Assembly: GCA_016741995.1 (NCBI GenBank)
Contig: JACVCO010000003.1
Location: 124,001-188,000, forward strand
Source: Hydrogenophaga sp.
GTDB taxonomy: Bacteria > Pseudomonadota > Gammaproteobacteria > Burkholderiales > Burkholderiaceae_C
Direction: 5' to 3'
DNA length: 64,000 bases
Each line of letters begins with the position of its first letter. The first letter of the stretch is position 1. The notes under the pieces are model-generated. The model was not told the DNA's origin, ran no database searches, and worked only from the letters and a program-made list of their open reading frames with translations. Positions 16,550 through 26,550 of this stretch are shown one piece after another. Both the position numbers and the translations under genes were made by a program.

Positions 16550-18408
16550 GCGCATCGGTGCGCTACCGGCCGATGACTTTCGGCGTGACCGAGGCCGATC
16601 TGCGGCACGCCGCCGACGGCACCGCGTACCTCAAGGCCACGGTGCCGCTGCAGGGCTACCCGCAGCGGCTCACCGATCGCCTGGTGCACTGGGCGCAGGT
16701 GGCGCCGGAGCGCACGTTCATGGCGCGCCGCGCGAAGAACGCCGACGGCACGACGGGCGACTGGGTGCACCTGAGCTACGCGCAGGCGCTCGACGCCGCG
16801 CGCTGCATCGGCCAGGCCCTGATCGACCGCGGCCTGAGCGCCGAGCGCCCGGTGCTGATCGCGAGCGAGAACGACCTGGAGCACGCGCAGATTGCGCTGG
16901 GTTGCCTGTACGCGGGCATTCCCTGGGCGCCGGCCTCGCCCGCCTACTCGCTGGTGAGCCAGGACTACGACAAGCTGCGCCACCTGGTGAACACGCTCAC
17001 GCCTGGCCTGGTGTTCGCGGCCGACGCGGCGCGCTACGAGCGCGCGCTGCTCGCCACGCTGGGCGATGGCGTGGAGATCGTCACCACCAGCGGTAGCGTG
17101 CCCGGCCGCCCCACCACCAGCTTCGCCGCGCTGCGCGCCACCCGGCCCACCCCCGCGGTCGACGCCGCCATGCAGGCCACCGGCCCCGACACCATCGCCA
17201 AGTTCCTGTTCACCTCGGGCTCCACCAAGCTGCCCAAGGCCGTCATCAACACGCACCGCCTGTGGTGCGCCAACCAGCAGCAGATGGCGCAGAGCATGCC
17301 GGTGCTGGCCGACCCCGACACGCCGCCCGTGCTGCTCGACTGGCTGCCCTGGAACCACACCTTCGGTGGCAACCACAACGTGGGCCTGGTGCTCATGCAT
17401 GGCGGCACGCTCTACATCGACGACGGCAAGCCCACGCCCGCCCTCATCGGCGAGACGCTGCGCAACCTGCGCGAGATCGCGCCCACGGTCTACTTCAACG
17501 TGCCCACCGGTTTCGAGGCCATCGCCAACGCGATGAAGACCGACACCGTGCTGCGCGACACGCTGCTCAGCCGGGTGCGCATGTTCTTCTACGCCGGCGC
17601 CGCGCTCGCGCAGCCGGTGTGGGACACGCTGCACGCGGTGCAGGAACAGGCGGTGGGCGAACGCATCGTGATGGGCACCGGCCTGGGCATGACGGAGTCC
17701 GGCCCGTTCGGCATCTTCATCACGCGGCCCGAGGTGAAATCCGGCGACCTGGGCCTGCCCGCGCCGGGCCTGGAACTCAAGCTCGTGCCCAGCGGCGACA
17801 AGGTGGAGGTGCGCTACCGCGGCCCCAACATCACACCCGGCTACTGGCGCAGCCCCGAAGCCACGGCCGAGGCCTTCGACGACGAGGGCTTCTTCTGCAC
17901 CGGCGACGCCGTCACCTGGATCGACCCCGCGCAGCCCAACCTGGGCCTGCGTTTCGACGGCCGCATCGCCGAGGACTTCAAGCTCGCCACCGGCACCTTC
18001 GTGAGCGTGGGCCCGCTGCGCGCCAAGATCATCGCGGCGGGCGCGCCCTTCGTGCAGGACGCGGTGATCACCGGCCTGAACGAGAAGGAGGTGGGCGCCA
18101 TGCTGTTCACCACGCCGGCCGTGCGCACGCTCGCGGGCATGGCGGCCGACGCACCGCTGGCCGAGGCGCTGGCCCACCCGAAGGTGCTCGCGCACTTCCA
18201 GCAGGTGGTGAACGACCTGGCCGCGCAGGCCACCGGCAGCGCCAACCGCGTGGCGCGCCTGGTGTTGCTGGCCGAGCCGCCCGGCATCGACAAGGGCGAG
18301 GTCACCGACAAAGGCTCCATCAACCAGCGCGCGGTGCTCAAGCACCGCGCCGAACTCGTCGCCGCGCTGCACGCGGGCACGGCACCGAACACCCTGAGAC
18401 CCGCATGA
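16546..18408 (+). CDS. Feruloyl-CoA synthetase-type AMP-dependent ligase
   Basis: The 620-residue ligase matches the feruloyl-CoA synthetase group in length and N-terminal style (LVHWAQVAPERTFMARRA). The phosphate-binding loop is FLFTSGSTKLPKAVINTH, with GTGLGMTESGPFGIFIT as the substrate and adenylate motif and STOP-proximal KGEVTDKGSINQRAVLKHR as the C-terminal hinge-lysine region. It would form the CoA thioester of ferulate, coumarate or caffeate using ATP. ATGA overlaps on both sides place it in one transcript with the hydratase and the SnoaL-like gene. The substrate is inferred. Confidence 0.87.
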   Translation: MSASVRYRPMTFGVTEADLRHAADGTAYLKATVPLQGYPQRLTDRLVHWAQVAPERTFMARRAKNADGTTGDWVHLSYAQALDAARCIGQALIDRGLSAERPVLIASENDLEHAQIALGCLYAGIPWAPASPAYSLVSQDYDKLRHLVNTLTPGLVFAADAARYERALLATLGDGVEIVTTSGSVPGRPTTSFAALRATRPTPAVDAAMQATGPDTIAKFLFTSGSTKLPKAVINTHRLWCANQQQMAQSMPVLADPDTPPVLLDWLPWNHTFGGNHNVGLVLMHGGTLYIDDGKPTPALIGETLRNLREIAPTVYFNVPTGFEAIANAMKTDTVLRDTLLSRVRMFFYAGAALAQPVWDTLHAVQEQAVGERIVMGTGLGMTESGPFGIFITRPEVKSGDLGLPAPGLELKLVPSGDKVEVRYRGPNITPGYWRSPEATAEAFDDEGFFCTGDAVTWIDPAQPNLGLRFDGRIAEDFKLATGTFVSVGPLRAKIIAAGAPFVQDAVITGLNEKEVGAMLFTTPAVRTLAGMAADAPLAEALAHPKVLAHFQQVVNDLAAQATGSANRVARLVLLAEPPGIDKGEVTDKGSINQRAVLKHRAELVAALHAGTAPNTLRPA

Positions 18409-18806
18409 CCACCACGCCCCAGATCGACACCGTTCGCCGTTACCTGAAGGCGCTGCACGCCAGCGACACCGCCGGCCTCGTCGCCAGCTTCGAGGCCGAC
18501 GGCATGGTGCATTCGCCCTTCCTGGGCGACATGCTCGCGCGCGATTTCTTCCCCAAGCTCTCGCAGGCATCGAGCAACAGCGTCATCACGCCGATCGACC
18601 TGTTCGCCAGCGTGGAGCCGGCGAACGGCGGCACGCGCGTGGCGGCCTACTTCCGCTACGACTGGACGCTCAAGGACGGCAAGGTCGTCACCTTCACCTG
18701 CGTGGACGTGTTCGGCTTTCGCGCCGGCAGCGACCGCATCGCCGACATGAACATCGTCTACGACACCCATCCCCTGCGCGAGGAAGTCGGCGACAAGTAC
18801 GCCTGA
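18405..18806 (+). CDS. SnoaL/NTF2-like small protein
   Basis: This 133-residue protein fits the NTF2-like cone fold: an N-terminal helix (VRRYLKALHASDTAGLVASF), then DGMVHSPFLG and alternating strands ending in a conserved MNIVYDTHPLREEVG. Such proteins act as small isomerases or hydratases, or bind ligands, and cannot be assigned by sequence. The start overlaps the ligase stop by four bases, and the dehydrogenase follows after 31 bases, so it is part of the same operon and may act on a pathway intermediate. Confidence 0.75.
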   Translation: MTTTPQIDTVRRYLKALHASDTAGLVASFEADGMVHSPFLGDMLARDFFPKLSQASSNSVITPIDLFASVEPANGGTRVAAYFRYDWTLKDGKVVTFTCVDVFGFRAGSDRIADMNIVYDTHPLREEVGDKYA

Positions 18807-18837
18807 CGCATCGCACCCCACCAACCGAGGAGACAAC

Positions 18838-19602
18838 ATGAAGATCGAAGGACAGGCCGCACTCGTCACCGGCGGCGGCTCGGGGCTCGGCGAGGCCACC
18901 GCGCGCGAACTCGCGCGCCTGGGCGCCAAAGTGGCCGTGCTCGACGTGAACCTGGAGGGCGCGCAGCGCGTGGCGAAGGACATCGGTGGCATCGGCCTCA
19001 AATGCGATGTGACCGACACCGCCAGCGTGCAGGCCGCGATCGACGCCGCCGCCGCCGCGCACGGGCCGGCGCGCATCCTCATGAACATCGCCGGCATCGG
19101 CACCGCCAAACGCGTGGTGCAGAAGGACGGCAGCGCCGCGCCCCTGGACGACTTCGCGCGCGTCATCCACGTCAACCTCATCGGCACCTACAACGCCAGC
19201 CGCCTGTTCGCCGCCGCGTGCGCGAAGCTGGACGCGCTGGAAGACGGCGAGCGCGGCGTGATGCTGTTCACCGCCAGCGTGGCCGCGTTCGACGGCCAGG
19301 TGGGTCAGCAGGCCTACAGCGCGTCCAAAGGCGGGCTGGTGGGCATGACGCTGCCGATGGCGCGCGACCTCGCGCAGCACGGCATCCGCGTGTGCACCAT
19401 CGCACCCGGTCTGTTCTCCACCCCGCTCATGCGCCAGTTGCCCGAGCCGGTGCAGGCCTCGCTGGCGGCCAGCATCCCGTTCCCGCCGCGCCTGGGCAAG
19501 CCCGAGGAGTTCGCGGCGCTGGCCGCGCACATCGTCAGCAACACGCACCTCAACGGCGAGGTGATCCGCCTCGACGGCGCACTGCGCATGGCGCCGCGCT
19601 GA
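18838..19602 (+). CDS. Short-chain dehydrogenase, 3-hydroxyacyl-CoA dehydrogenase (HSD10)-like
   Basis: The 254-residue SDR has the cofactor motif TGGGSGLGEA (11-20), D36 at the end of the second strand favouring NAD, NIAG (83-86), and the catalytic S147, Y160 and K164 (YSASK). The arrangement, with a long insertion near KRVVQKDGSA, is that of type 10 hydroxyacyl-CoA dehydrogenases. In this operon it would oxidise the beta-hydroxy group made by the hydratase to a beta-ketoacyl-CoA. A good ribosome site (GAGGAGACAAC) precedes the start. Confidence 0.88.
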   Translation: MKIEGQAALVTGGGSGLGEATARELARLGAKVAVLDVNLEGAQRVAKDIGGIGLKCDVTDTASVQAAIDAAAAAHGPARILMNIAGIGTAKRVVQKDGSAAPLDDFARVIHVNLIGTYNASRLFAAACAKLDALEDGERGVMLFTASVAAFDGQVGQQAYSASKGGLVGMTLPMARDLAQHGIRVCTIAPGLFSTPLMRQLPEPVQASLAASIPFPPRLGKPEEFAALAAHIVSNTHLNGEVIRLDGALRMAPR

Positions 19603-19642
19603 AGCGCGCCACCGACACAAAAGACACCCGAGGAGACACACC

Positions 19643-21373
19643 ATGCGAACCCTGCCCCTGACCAGTGCCGCGGTGCTTGGCGCGGCCGCGTTGCTGAGCG
19701 CCTGCGCGAACGCACCCGGCGCATCGGACGGCGTTGCCACGCCCGCGCGCCTGAGCCCCGCCACCGGCGCCGCGCTGCAGGCCTGCGAGGCCCTGGCCGC
19801 GCAGTTCCAGCACCCGGCCACGCGCCTCGAATCGGCTGTGCCCGTGGCCGCCGGCGGCCTGCAGCTGGGTGGCCAGCCGGTGGCCGCGCACTGCCTCGTC
19901 AAGGGCCGCATGCACGAGCGCAAGGGCAGCGACGGACGCGACTACGCCATCGGCTTCGAGATGCGCCTGCCGCAGGCCTGGAACGGCCGCTTCTACTACC
20001 AGGGCAACGGCGGGCTCGACGGCAACGTGCAGCCCGCGCAAGGCGCGCTCGGCGGCGGCCCCGTCACCGGCGCACTGGTGCAGGGCTTCGCGGTCATCAG
20101 CTCCGACGCCGGCCACACCGGCCCGCAGACGCCCTACTTCGGCCTCGAGCCGCAGGCGCGGCTGGACTACGGTTACCAGGCCGTGGCCAAGCTCACGCCC
20201 ATGGCCAAGGCGCTGATCCGCAGCGCCTACGGCAAGGCGCCCGAACGCTCCTACATCGGCGGTTGCTCCAACGGCGGGCGCCACGCCATGGTGGCCGCCA
20301 GCCGCCTGGGCGACCAGTACGACGGCTACCTGATCGGCGCGCCCGGCTACCGCCTGCCCAACGCGGCGCTGGCGCAGCTGTGGGGCGCGCAGAAGTGGGC
20401 GGCCATCGCCACGCCCGGCACCACGGTGCGGCACCCGCTCAACCCCAACGCCACCATCCCCGACCTGGGCAGCGCGCTCAGCCCCAGCGAACGCCAGGCC
20501 GTGGCCCAGGCGGTGCTGCAGCGCTGCGACGCGCTCGACGGCCTGGCCGATGGCCTGGTGCAGGCCACGCAGGCCTGCCAGGCCACGTTCGACTTGGCGC
20601 GCGATGTGCCCACCTGCGTCAGCGGGCGCATCGGCACCTGCCTCACCCCGCTGCAAAAGCGCACGCTGGCCGAGGTGCACGCCGGTGGCAAGGCCACCAA
20701 CGGCCAGCCGATCTACAGCGCCTTCCCTTACGACCCGGGCATCGCCGCCAACAACTGGGCCACATGGAAGTTCGTCAACGCGGTCGCGCTGGACCCGCTC
20801 TCGGTGGGCACGGTGTTCACCGCGCCGCCCGCCGCCCCGGTGAACTTCGCCAGTGCCGACATCGACGCGCTGCTGCCCGCCATCGCCGCTACCAGCGACG
20901 TGTACCGCGAATCGGGCCTGGCGCTGATGGGCCCGCCCGGCCACGAGAAGCCCGACAACCTGCTGCCCCTGCGCGCGCGCGGCGCCAAGCTGGTGCTGTA
21001 CCACGGCGTGAGCGACGCGATCTTCTCGGCCGAGGACACGCGCCAGTGGTTCGAGCGCCTGCAGGCCAGCCAGAAAGGCCGCGCCGCCGATTTCGCGCGC
21101 TACTTCCCCGTGCCCGGCATGAACCACTGCAGCGGCGGCCCCACCGCCGACCAGTTCGACCTGCTCGGCCCGCTGGTGCAGTGGGTGGAGCACGGCGTGC
21201 CGCCGCAGGCCGTGAAGGCCGTGGCGCGCGGCGCGGGCAACCCCGGCGGCGTGAACACCGAACTGCCCGCGAACTGGTCGACGCAACGCAGCCGCCCGCT
21301 GTGCGCATACCCGAGCGTGGCGCGCCACCAGGGCGGCGCCCCCGACAATGCCACCAGTTTTTCCTGCCAATGA
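19643..21373 (+). CDS. Tannase/feruloyl esterase family lipoprotein
   Basis: The 576-residue esterase carries a lipoprotein signal with lipobox LSAC (C21), so it is probably anchored at the cell envelope. It has the tannase-family CS-D-HC catalytic set: C208-S209 (GGCSNGG), D458 (GVSDAIF) and H495-C496 (MNHCSGG), where the two cysteines form a disulfide next to the serine and histidine. Such enzymes free hydroxycinnamates or gallate from esters. Its place between CoA-ligase pathway genes suggests it supplies the acid that the ligase activates. GAGGAGACACACC precedes the start. Confidence 0.88.
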   Translation: MRTLPLTSAAVLGAAALLSACANAPGASDGVATPARLSPATGAALQACEALAAQFQHPATRLESAVPVAAGGLQLGGQPVAAHCLVKGRMHERKGSDGRDYAIGFEMRLPQAWNGRFYYQGNGGLDGNVQPAQGALGGGPVTGALVQGFAVISSDAGHTGPQTPYFGLEPQARLDYGYQAVAKLTPMAKALIRSAYGKAPERSYIGGCSNGGRHAMVAASRLGDQYDGYLIGAPGYRLPNAALAQLWGAQKWAAIATPGTTVRHPLNPNATIPDLGSALSPSERQAVAQAVLQRCDALDGLADGLVQATQACQATFDLARDVPTCVSGRIGTCLTPLQKRTLAEVHAGGKATNGQPIYSAFPYDPGIAANNWATWKFVNAVALDPLSVGTVFTAPPAAPVNFASADIDALLPAIAATSDVYRESGLALMGPPGHEKPDNLLPLRARGAKLVLYHGVSDAIFSAEDTRQWFERLQASQKGRAADFARYFPVPGMNHCSGGPTADQFDLLGPLVQWVEHGVPPQAVKAVARGAGNPGGVNTELPANWSTQRSRPLCAYPSVARHQGGAPDNATSFSCQ

Positions 21374-21376
21374 CCC

Positions 21377-21796
21377 ATGACCAGAACCGTGATCTATGAA
21401 GTGGAGGTGATGTTCGGCGACTGCGATCCCGCCGGCATCGTCTTCTTCCCCAACTTCAGCAAGTGGATGGACGCCTCGTCCCTCAACTTCTTCGTGCAAT
21501 GCGGCGTGCCGCCCTGGCGCGAGCTCGTCAAGACGCGCGGCATCATCGGCACGCCGCTGCTGGAGATCCACACCAAGTTCAGCAAACCCGCCACGTACGG
21601 CGAGCGCCTGCAGGTGCACACCAGCGTCATCGAATGGGGCGCCAAGGTGTTCAAGCACCAGCACCGCGTGATGCGCGGCGACACCCTGCTGTGCGAAGGC
21701 ACCGAGGTGCGCGCCTTCTGCGAGCGCCACCCCGACGACGCTTCGCGCATCCGCGCCATCGCGGTGCCCGAGGACATCAAGGCCCTGTGTTCCTGA
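21377..21796 (+). CDS. 4-hydroxybenzoyl-CoA thioesterase-family protein
   Basis: The 139-residue hotdog-fold protein contains the 4HBT motif FGDCDPAGIVFFPNF, with D17 as the expected catalytic aspartate. It should hydrolyse an aromatic acyl-CoA to free acid and CoA. Three bases separate it from the esterase stop. In the pathway context it could release vanillate, 4-hydroxybenzoate or protocatechuate from the aryl-CoA left after side-chain removal; it could also be a safety valve that recovers CoA. Confidence 0.87.
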   Translation: MTRTVIYEVEVMFGDCDPAGIVFFPNFSKWMDASSLNFFVQCGVPPWRELVKTRGIIGTPLLEIHTKFSKPATYGERLQVHTSVIEWGAKVFKHQHRVMRGDTLLCEGTEVRAFCERHPDDASRIRAIAVPEDIKALCS

Positions 21797-21809
21797 GCGA
21801 CCACCCCGG

Positions 21810-22367
21810 ATGAGCGAACCCTCGATCGCCAACGCCTTGCGCCGCCCCCGCGGTGCGCGCAAGACCGCCCCGCCCAACACGCCGGTACCCGACGGCATGG
21901 CCGGTGACGGCCTGCCCGACACGGCCTACCTCGAAACCCTGGTGGGCTACAACGCGCGGCGTGCGGCGCTCGCGGTGATCGCGATCTTCCTGCGCCGCAT
22001 GGCCCCCTTCGAGCTGCGGCCGGTGGATTTCTCCGTGCTCAGCGTGGTCGCGCACAACCCGGGCGTGACCTCGCGCCAGATCTGCGCCGCGCTCGACATC
22101 CTGCCGCCCAACCTGGTGGGCATGGTGCGGGCACTGCAGAAACGCAAGCTCATCACGCGCCGACCGCACCCGAGCGACGGCCGCGCGCTCGGCCTGCACC
22201 TCACGCCCACGGGCGAGCGGCTGCACCGCGAAGCGCAGGCCACCGCCAGCGCACTGGAGGCCGAGGCCACCGCCGCGCTCACGGCCGACGAGGTGCAGAC
22301 ACTGATCACGCTGCTGCGCAAGGTCTACCGCCCCGGCGCGCACGGCAACGGCGACGCGGGCGTGTGA
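21810..22367 (+). CDS. MarR-family regulator, likely of the hydroxycinnamate operon
   Basis: The 185-residue protein has an N-terminal tail of about 45 residues, then a MarR winged helix with VTSRQICAALDILPPNLVGMVRALQKRKLI as recognition region and RPHPSDGRALGLHLT as the wing. MarR proteins such as CouR and FerC repress hydroxycinnamate genes and are released by the CoA thioester. It is the last gene of the plus arm, 13 bases after the thioesterase. The operator candidate is 15714-15732. Confidence 0.85.
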   Translation: MSEPSIANALRRPRGARKTAPPNTPVPDGMAGDGLPDTAYLETLVGYNARRAALAVIAIFLRRMAPFELRPVDFSVLSVVAHNPGVTSRQICAALDILPPNLVGMVRALQKRKLITRRPHPSDGRALGLHLTPTGERLHREAQATASALEAEATAALTADEVQTLITLLRKVYRPGAHGNGDAGV

Positions 22368-22431
22368 AACCGGCCGCGGCCATCCGGTCAAACCCGGGTG
22401 GCCCGGCCGCCACATTGCTGCACTGCACACA

Positions 22432-22448
22432 GCTACCAACTTGGTAGC
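22432..22448. promoter_or_regulatory. Palindromic operator GCTACCAACTTGGTAGC
   Basis: A perfect eight-base inverted repeat with one central base covers the -35 element of the promoter at 22441-22469, ahead of the HxlR-type gene. Its location implies that a bound dimer would compete with RNA polymerase; self-repression by the HxlR protein is likely. Confidence 0.65.
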
Positions 22449-22469
22449 AACGGGTGGCATGCCTATAGT
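22441..22469 (+). promoter_or_regulatory. Sigma-70 promoter of the HxlR-type gene
   Basis: TTGGTA (22441-22446) and TATAGT (22464-22469) are separated by 17 bases, the ideal spacing, and point at the gene starting at 22512. Confidence 0.65.
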
Positions 22470-22511
22470 GCGGTGAACAGGCCCCGTCCAGGCCGCGCGA
22501 GGAGACCGCCG

Positions 22512-22871
22512 ATGAGCAAGGACAAGGAAGCGCTGGACCAGCTGTTCGATCTGCTGGAGTCGCGCTACGCCATGCGTGTGATCCGGGCACTGGCCGACGG
22601 CCACCCCCAGACCTTCCGGCTGCTGCAGGACAGCGTGGGCGGCGTCACGCCCAACACGCTCAACACCCGCTTGAAGGAACTGCGCGCGGCGCACCTGCTG
22701 GACCACTGCGGCACCGGTTACCGGCTCACGCCGCAAGGCGCCGAGCTCGCGCGCCGGCTGGGTGATCTCAAGCTGTTCGCGGGGCGCTGGGGCAACCAGC
22801 AGCGCCTGCGCCTCAACGGCCATGCCACGCGCACGGCCAGCGCACGCCAGCCAGCGCGCGCGTCGCCCTGA
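22512..22871 (+). CDS. HxlR/winged-helix family transcriptional regulator
   Basis: The 119-residue protein has one winged helix: LLESRYAMRVIRALADG, then GGVTPNTLNTRLKELRAAHLL and a wing GTGYRLTPQGAELA, as in HxlR-type regulators. These work as dimers, often sensing electrophiles or redox state through a cysteine; here the one cysteine lies in DHCG. The start at 22512 follows GAGGAGACCGCCG; a longer frame from 22398 would include the promoter and is rejected. Its target beyond its own promoter is not evident. Confidence 0.8.
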   Translation: MSKDKEALDQLFDLLESRYAMRVIRALADGHPQTFRLLQDSVGGVTPNTLNTRLKELRAAHLLDHCGTGYRLTPQGAELARRLGDLKLFAGRWGNQQRLRLNGHATRTASARQPARASP

Positions 22872-22877
22872 GCCGGC

Positions 22878-23729
22878 TCAAGCCGCCGGGCCGTTCACCA
22901 CCTGCTGGCGCTGCTCGCCCAGGCCGCGCCCGCCCAGGGTGATCACGTCGCCCGCCTTCAGGTACAGCGGTGGCTTGTGGCCCATGCCCACACCCGGCGG
23001 CGTGCCGGTGGGGATCACGTCGCCCGGCTGCAGCACCATGAAACGGCTCAGGTAGCTCACGATGTGCGCCGCACCGAAGATCATGGTGCGGGTGTTGCCG
23101 TGCTGGCGGCGCACGCCATTCACGTCGAGCCAGAGCTCCACGTCCTGCGGGTCACCCAGCTCGTCGGGCGTCACCAGCCAGGGGCCGATCGGGCAGTGCG
23201 TGGGGTAACTCTTGCCCTTGACCCATTGGCCCTCATGTTCCATCTGGTAGGCGCGCTCGGACACGTCGTTCACCAGGCAATAGCCCGCCACGTGGCGCAG
23301 CGCGTCCGCCTCGCTCACGTGGAAGGCGCGCTGGCCGATCACGATGCCCAGCTCCACCTCCCAGTCGAGCTTGAGCGAACCCGGCGGCAGCCAGACGTCG
23401 TCGTTCGGCCCGCTGATCGACGCGCCGTGCTTGTTGAAGACGATGGGCTGGCCGGGCGGCTTCAGGCCGGCTTCGGCGGCGTGGTCGGCGTAGTTCAGGC
23501 CGATGCCGATGACGTTGCCCACGCGCCCCACACAGGGCCCCAGGCGCGTGCCCCATGGCACGGGCGGCAGCGTCAGCGGGTCGAGCGCCCCCAGCCGGGC
23601 CATAAAATCCGGGCCCAGCGTGGCCGGCTCGATGTCGGCCACCACCCCGGTCAGGTCGCGCAGCGTGCCGCTGGCGTCGATCAGGCCGGGTTGTTCGGCG
23701 CCGGGCAGGCCGTGGCGGATCAGCTTCAT
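22878..23729 (-). CDS. Fumarylacetoacetate hydrolase family protein
   Basis: The 283-residue enzyme has the FAH fold motifs: GIGLNYADHAAEAG, FNKHGASISGPND, DWEVELGIVIG (acidic metal ligands) and the C-terminal VIPTGTPPGVGMG. Members cleave C-C bonds of, or decarboxylate, oxo-acids in aromatic or sugar acid breakdown, including ureidoglycolate-lyase-like and 2-hydroxyhepta-dienedioate isomerase-like enzymes. It stands alone, convergent with the HxlR gene and divergent from grpE, so context does not choose a substrate. The start at 23729 begins the domain. Confidence 0.88.
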   Translation of the reverse strand: MKLIRHGLPGAEQPGLIDASGTLRDLTGVVADIEPATLGPDFMARLGALDPLTLPPVPWGTRLGPCVGRVGNVIGIGLNYADHAAEAGLKPPGQPIVFNKHGASISGPNDDVWLPPGSLKLDWEVELGIVIGQRAFHVSEADALRHVAGYCLVNDVSERAYQMEHEGQWVKGKSYPTHCPIGPWLVTPDELGDPQDVELWLDVNGVRRQHGNTRTMIFGAAHIVSYLSRFMVLQPGDVIPTGTPPGVGMGHKPPLYLKAGDVITLGGRGLGEQRQQVVNGPAA

Positions 23730-23794
23730 GGTTCGTGCGGCAAGGGTGAAAAGGCGCCGATTCTGCCCCCTGGTGGCGCCCCGCGCCGCCGCCC

Positions 23795-23822
23795 CTTGAA
23801 ATCCGCCGGACCGGCCCCAGTT
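23795..23822 (+). promoter_or_regulatory. Sigma-32 (heat-shock) promoter of grpE
   Basis: CTTGAAA (23795-23801) and CCCCAGTT (23815-23822) are spaced 13 bases, close to the heat-shock consensus CTTGAA-N13-15-CCCCAT. It lies 68 bases before the grpE start. No CIRCE repeat is visible, so RpoH control is more likely than HrcA. Confidence 0.7.
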
Positions 23823-23889
23823 GCCCGACTTGTCGGGCAAACCGACGCCGTTCCACCCGTTTCCACGCACCCGCAACGCCCTTCTCACG

Positions 23890-24450
23890 ATGAGCCAGAC
23901 GCCCCCCAACGACCCGCAGATGACCCCGGACAACCGCCTGAGCCCCGAAGAGGCCGAGGCCGCCCAGGCCGCTGGCGAGGCCGACGCCCTGGCCGCGCTG
24001 CAGGCCGAGCTGGCCGTGCTGAAGGCCCAGAACACCGACCTGGCCGACCAGTTCCTGCGCGCCAAGGCCGAGGCCGAGAACGCCCGCCGCCGTGCCGAGG
24101 AAGAGGTGTCCAAGGCCCGCAAGTTCGCGGTGGAAAGCTTTGCCGAAAGCCTGCTGGCCGTGGCCGACAGCCTGGAAGCCGGCCTGGCCATCACGGAAGC
24201 CACGCGCGAGCAGCTGCGCGAAGGCACCGAGGCCACGCTCAAGCAGCTCAAGAGCGCGCTGGAGCGCCACAAGGTGGTGCAGATCGCGCCGCCCACCGGC
24301 ACGAAGTTCGACCCGCACCAGCACCAGGCCATCAGCATGGTGCCGGCCGACCAGGAGCCCAACACCGTGGTGACGGTGCTGCAGAAGGGCTACCTCATCG
24401 CCGAGCGCGTGCTGCGCCCGGCCCTGGTCACGGTGGCGGCGCCCAAATAG
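23890..24450 (+). CDS. grpE: Nucleotide exchange factor GrpE
   Basis: The 186-residue protein has a long N-terminal coiled coil ([20 protein letters not shown] followed by [14 protein letters not shown]), a helical bundle ([16 protein letters not shown]) and the C-terminal beta domain ([29 protein letters not shown]) that opens the DnaK nucleotide cleft. GrpE drives ADP release from DnaK in the cytosolic chaperone cycle. The start at 23890 gives the usual family length. dnaK follows after 82 bases. Confidence 0.96.
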   Translation: MSQTPPNDPQMTPDNRLSPEEAEAAQAAGEADALAALQAELAVLKAQNTDLADQFLRAKAEAENARRRAEEEVSKARKFAVESFAESLLAVADSLEAGLAITEATREQLREGTEATLKQLKSALERHKVVQIAPPTGTKFDPHQHQAISMVPADQEPNTVVTVLQKGYLIAERVLRPALVTVAAPK

Positions 24451-24455
24451 GCGCC

Positions 24456-24462
24456 CTTGAAA
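24456..24462 (+). promoter_or_regulatory. Possible second heat-shock -35 (CTTGAAA) before dnaK
   Basis: CTTGAAA lies directly after the grpE stop, but no good CCCCAT element is at the right distance; the nearest is weak (ATCCACAC). dnaK may have its own heat-shock promoter or may depend on the one at grpE. Confidence 0.3.
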
Positions 24463-24532
24463 TACCCACCGCTTATCCACACCTTCCGCACATCCTTTTC
24501 ACACCAATTTCCACATCCGAACGGAGAACCCC

Positions 24533-26470
<1,938 letters not shown>

Positions 26471-26493
26471 TCGCGCCGCGACATCCGCCACAC

Positions 26494-26521
26494 CGCCGCG
26501 TCCGCGCAAGCTGACGCGGCG
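26494..26521. other. GC hairpin between dnaK and dnaJ
   Basis: CGCCGCGTC and GACGCGGCG form a perfect nine-base stem with a 10-base loop, 23 bases after the dnaK stop and 29 before the dnaJ start. There is no T-run, so it is more likely a messenger-stabilising or attenuating structure than a strong terminator. Confidence 0.5.
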
Positions 26522-26550
26522 TTCGTGTTCAAACACAAGCCCTAGAGACC

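Noticed and set aside
23730-23889. CIRCE element before grpE
   Set aside because: No TTAGCACTC-N9-GAGTGCTAA inverted repeat is visible; the heat-shock promoter explains control better.
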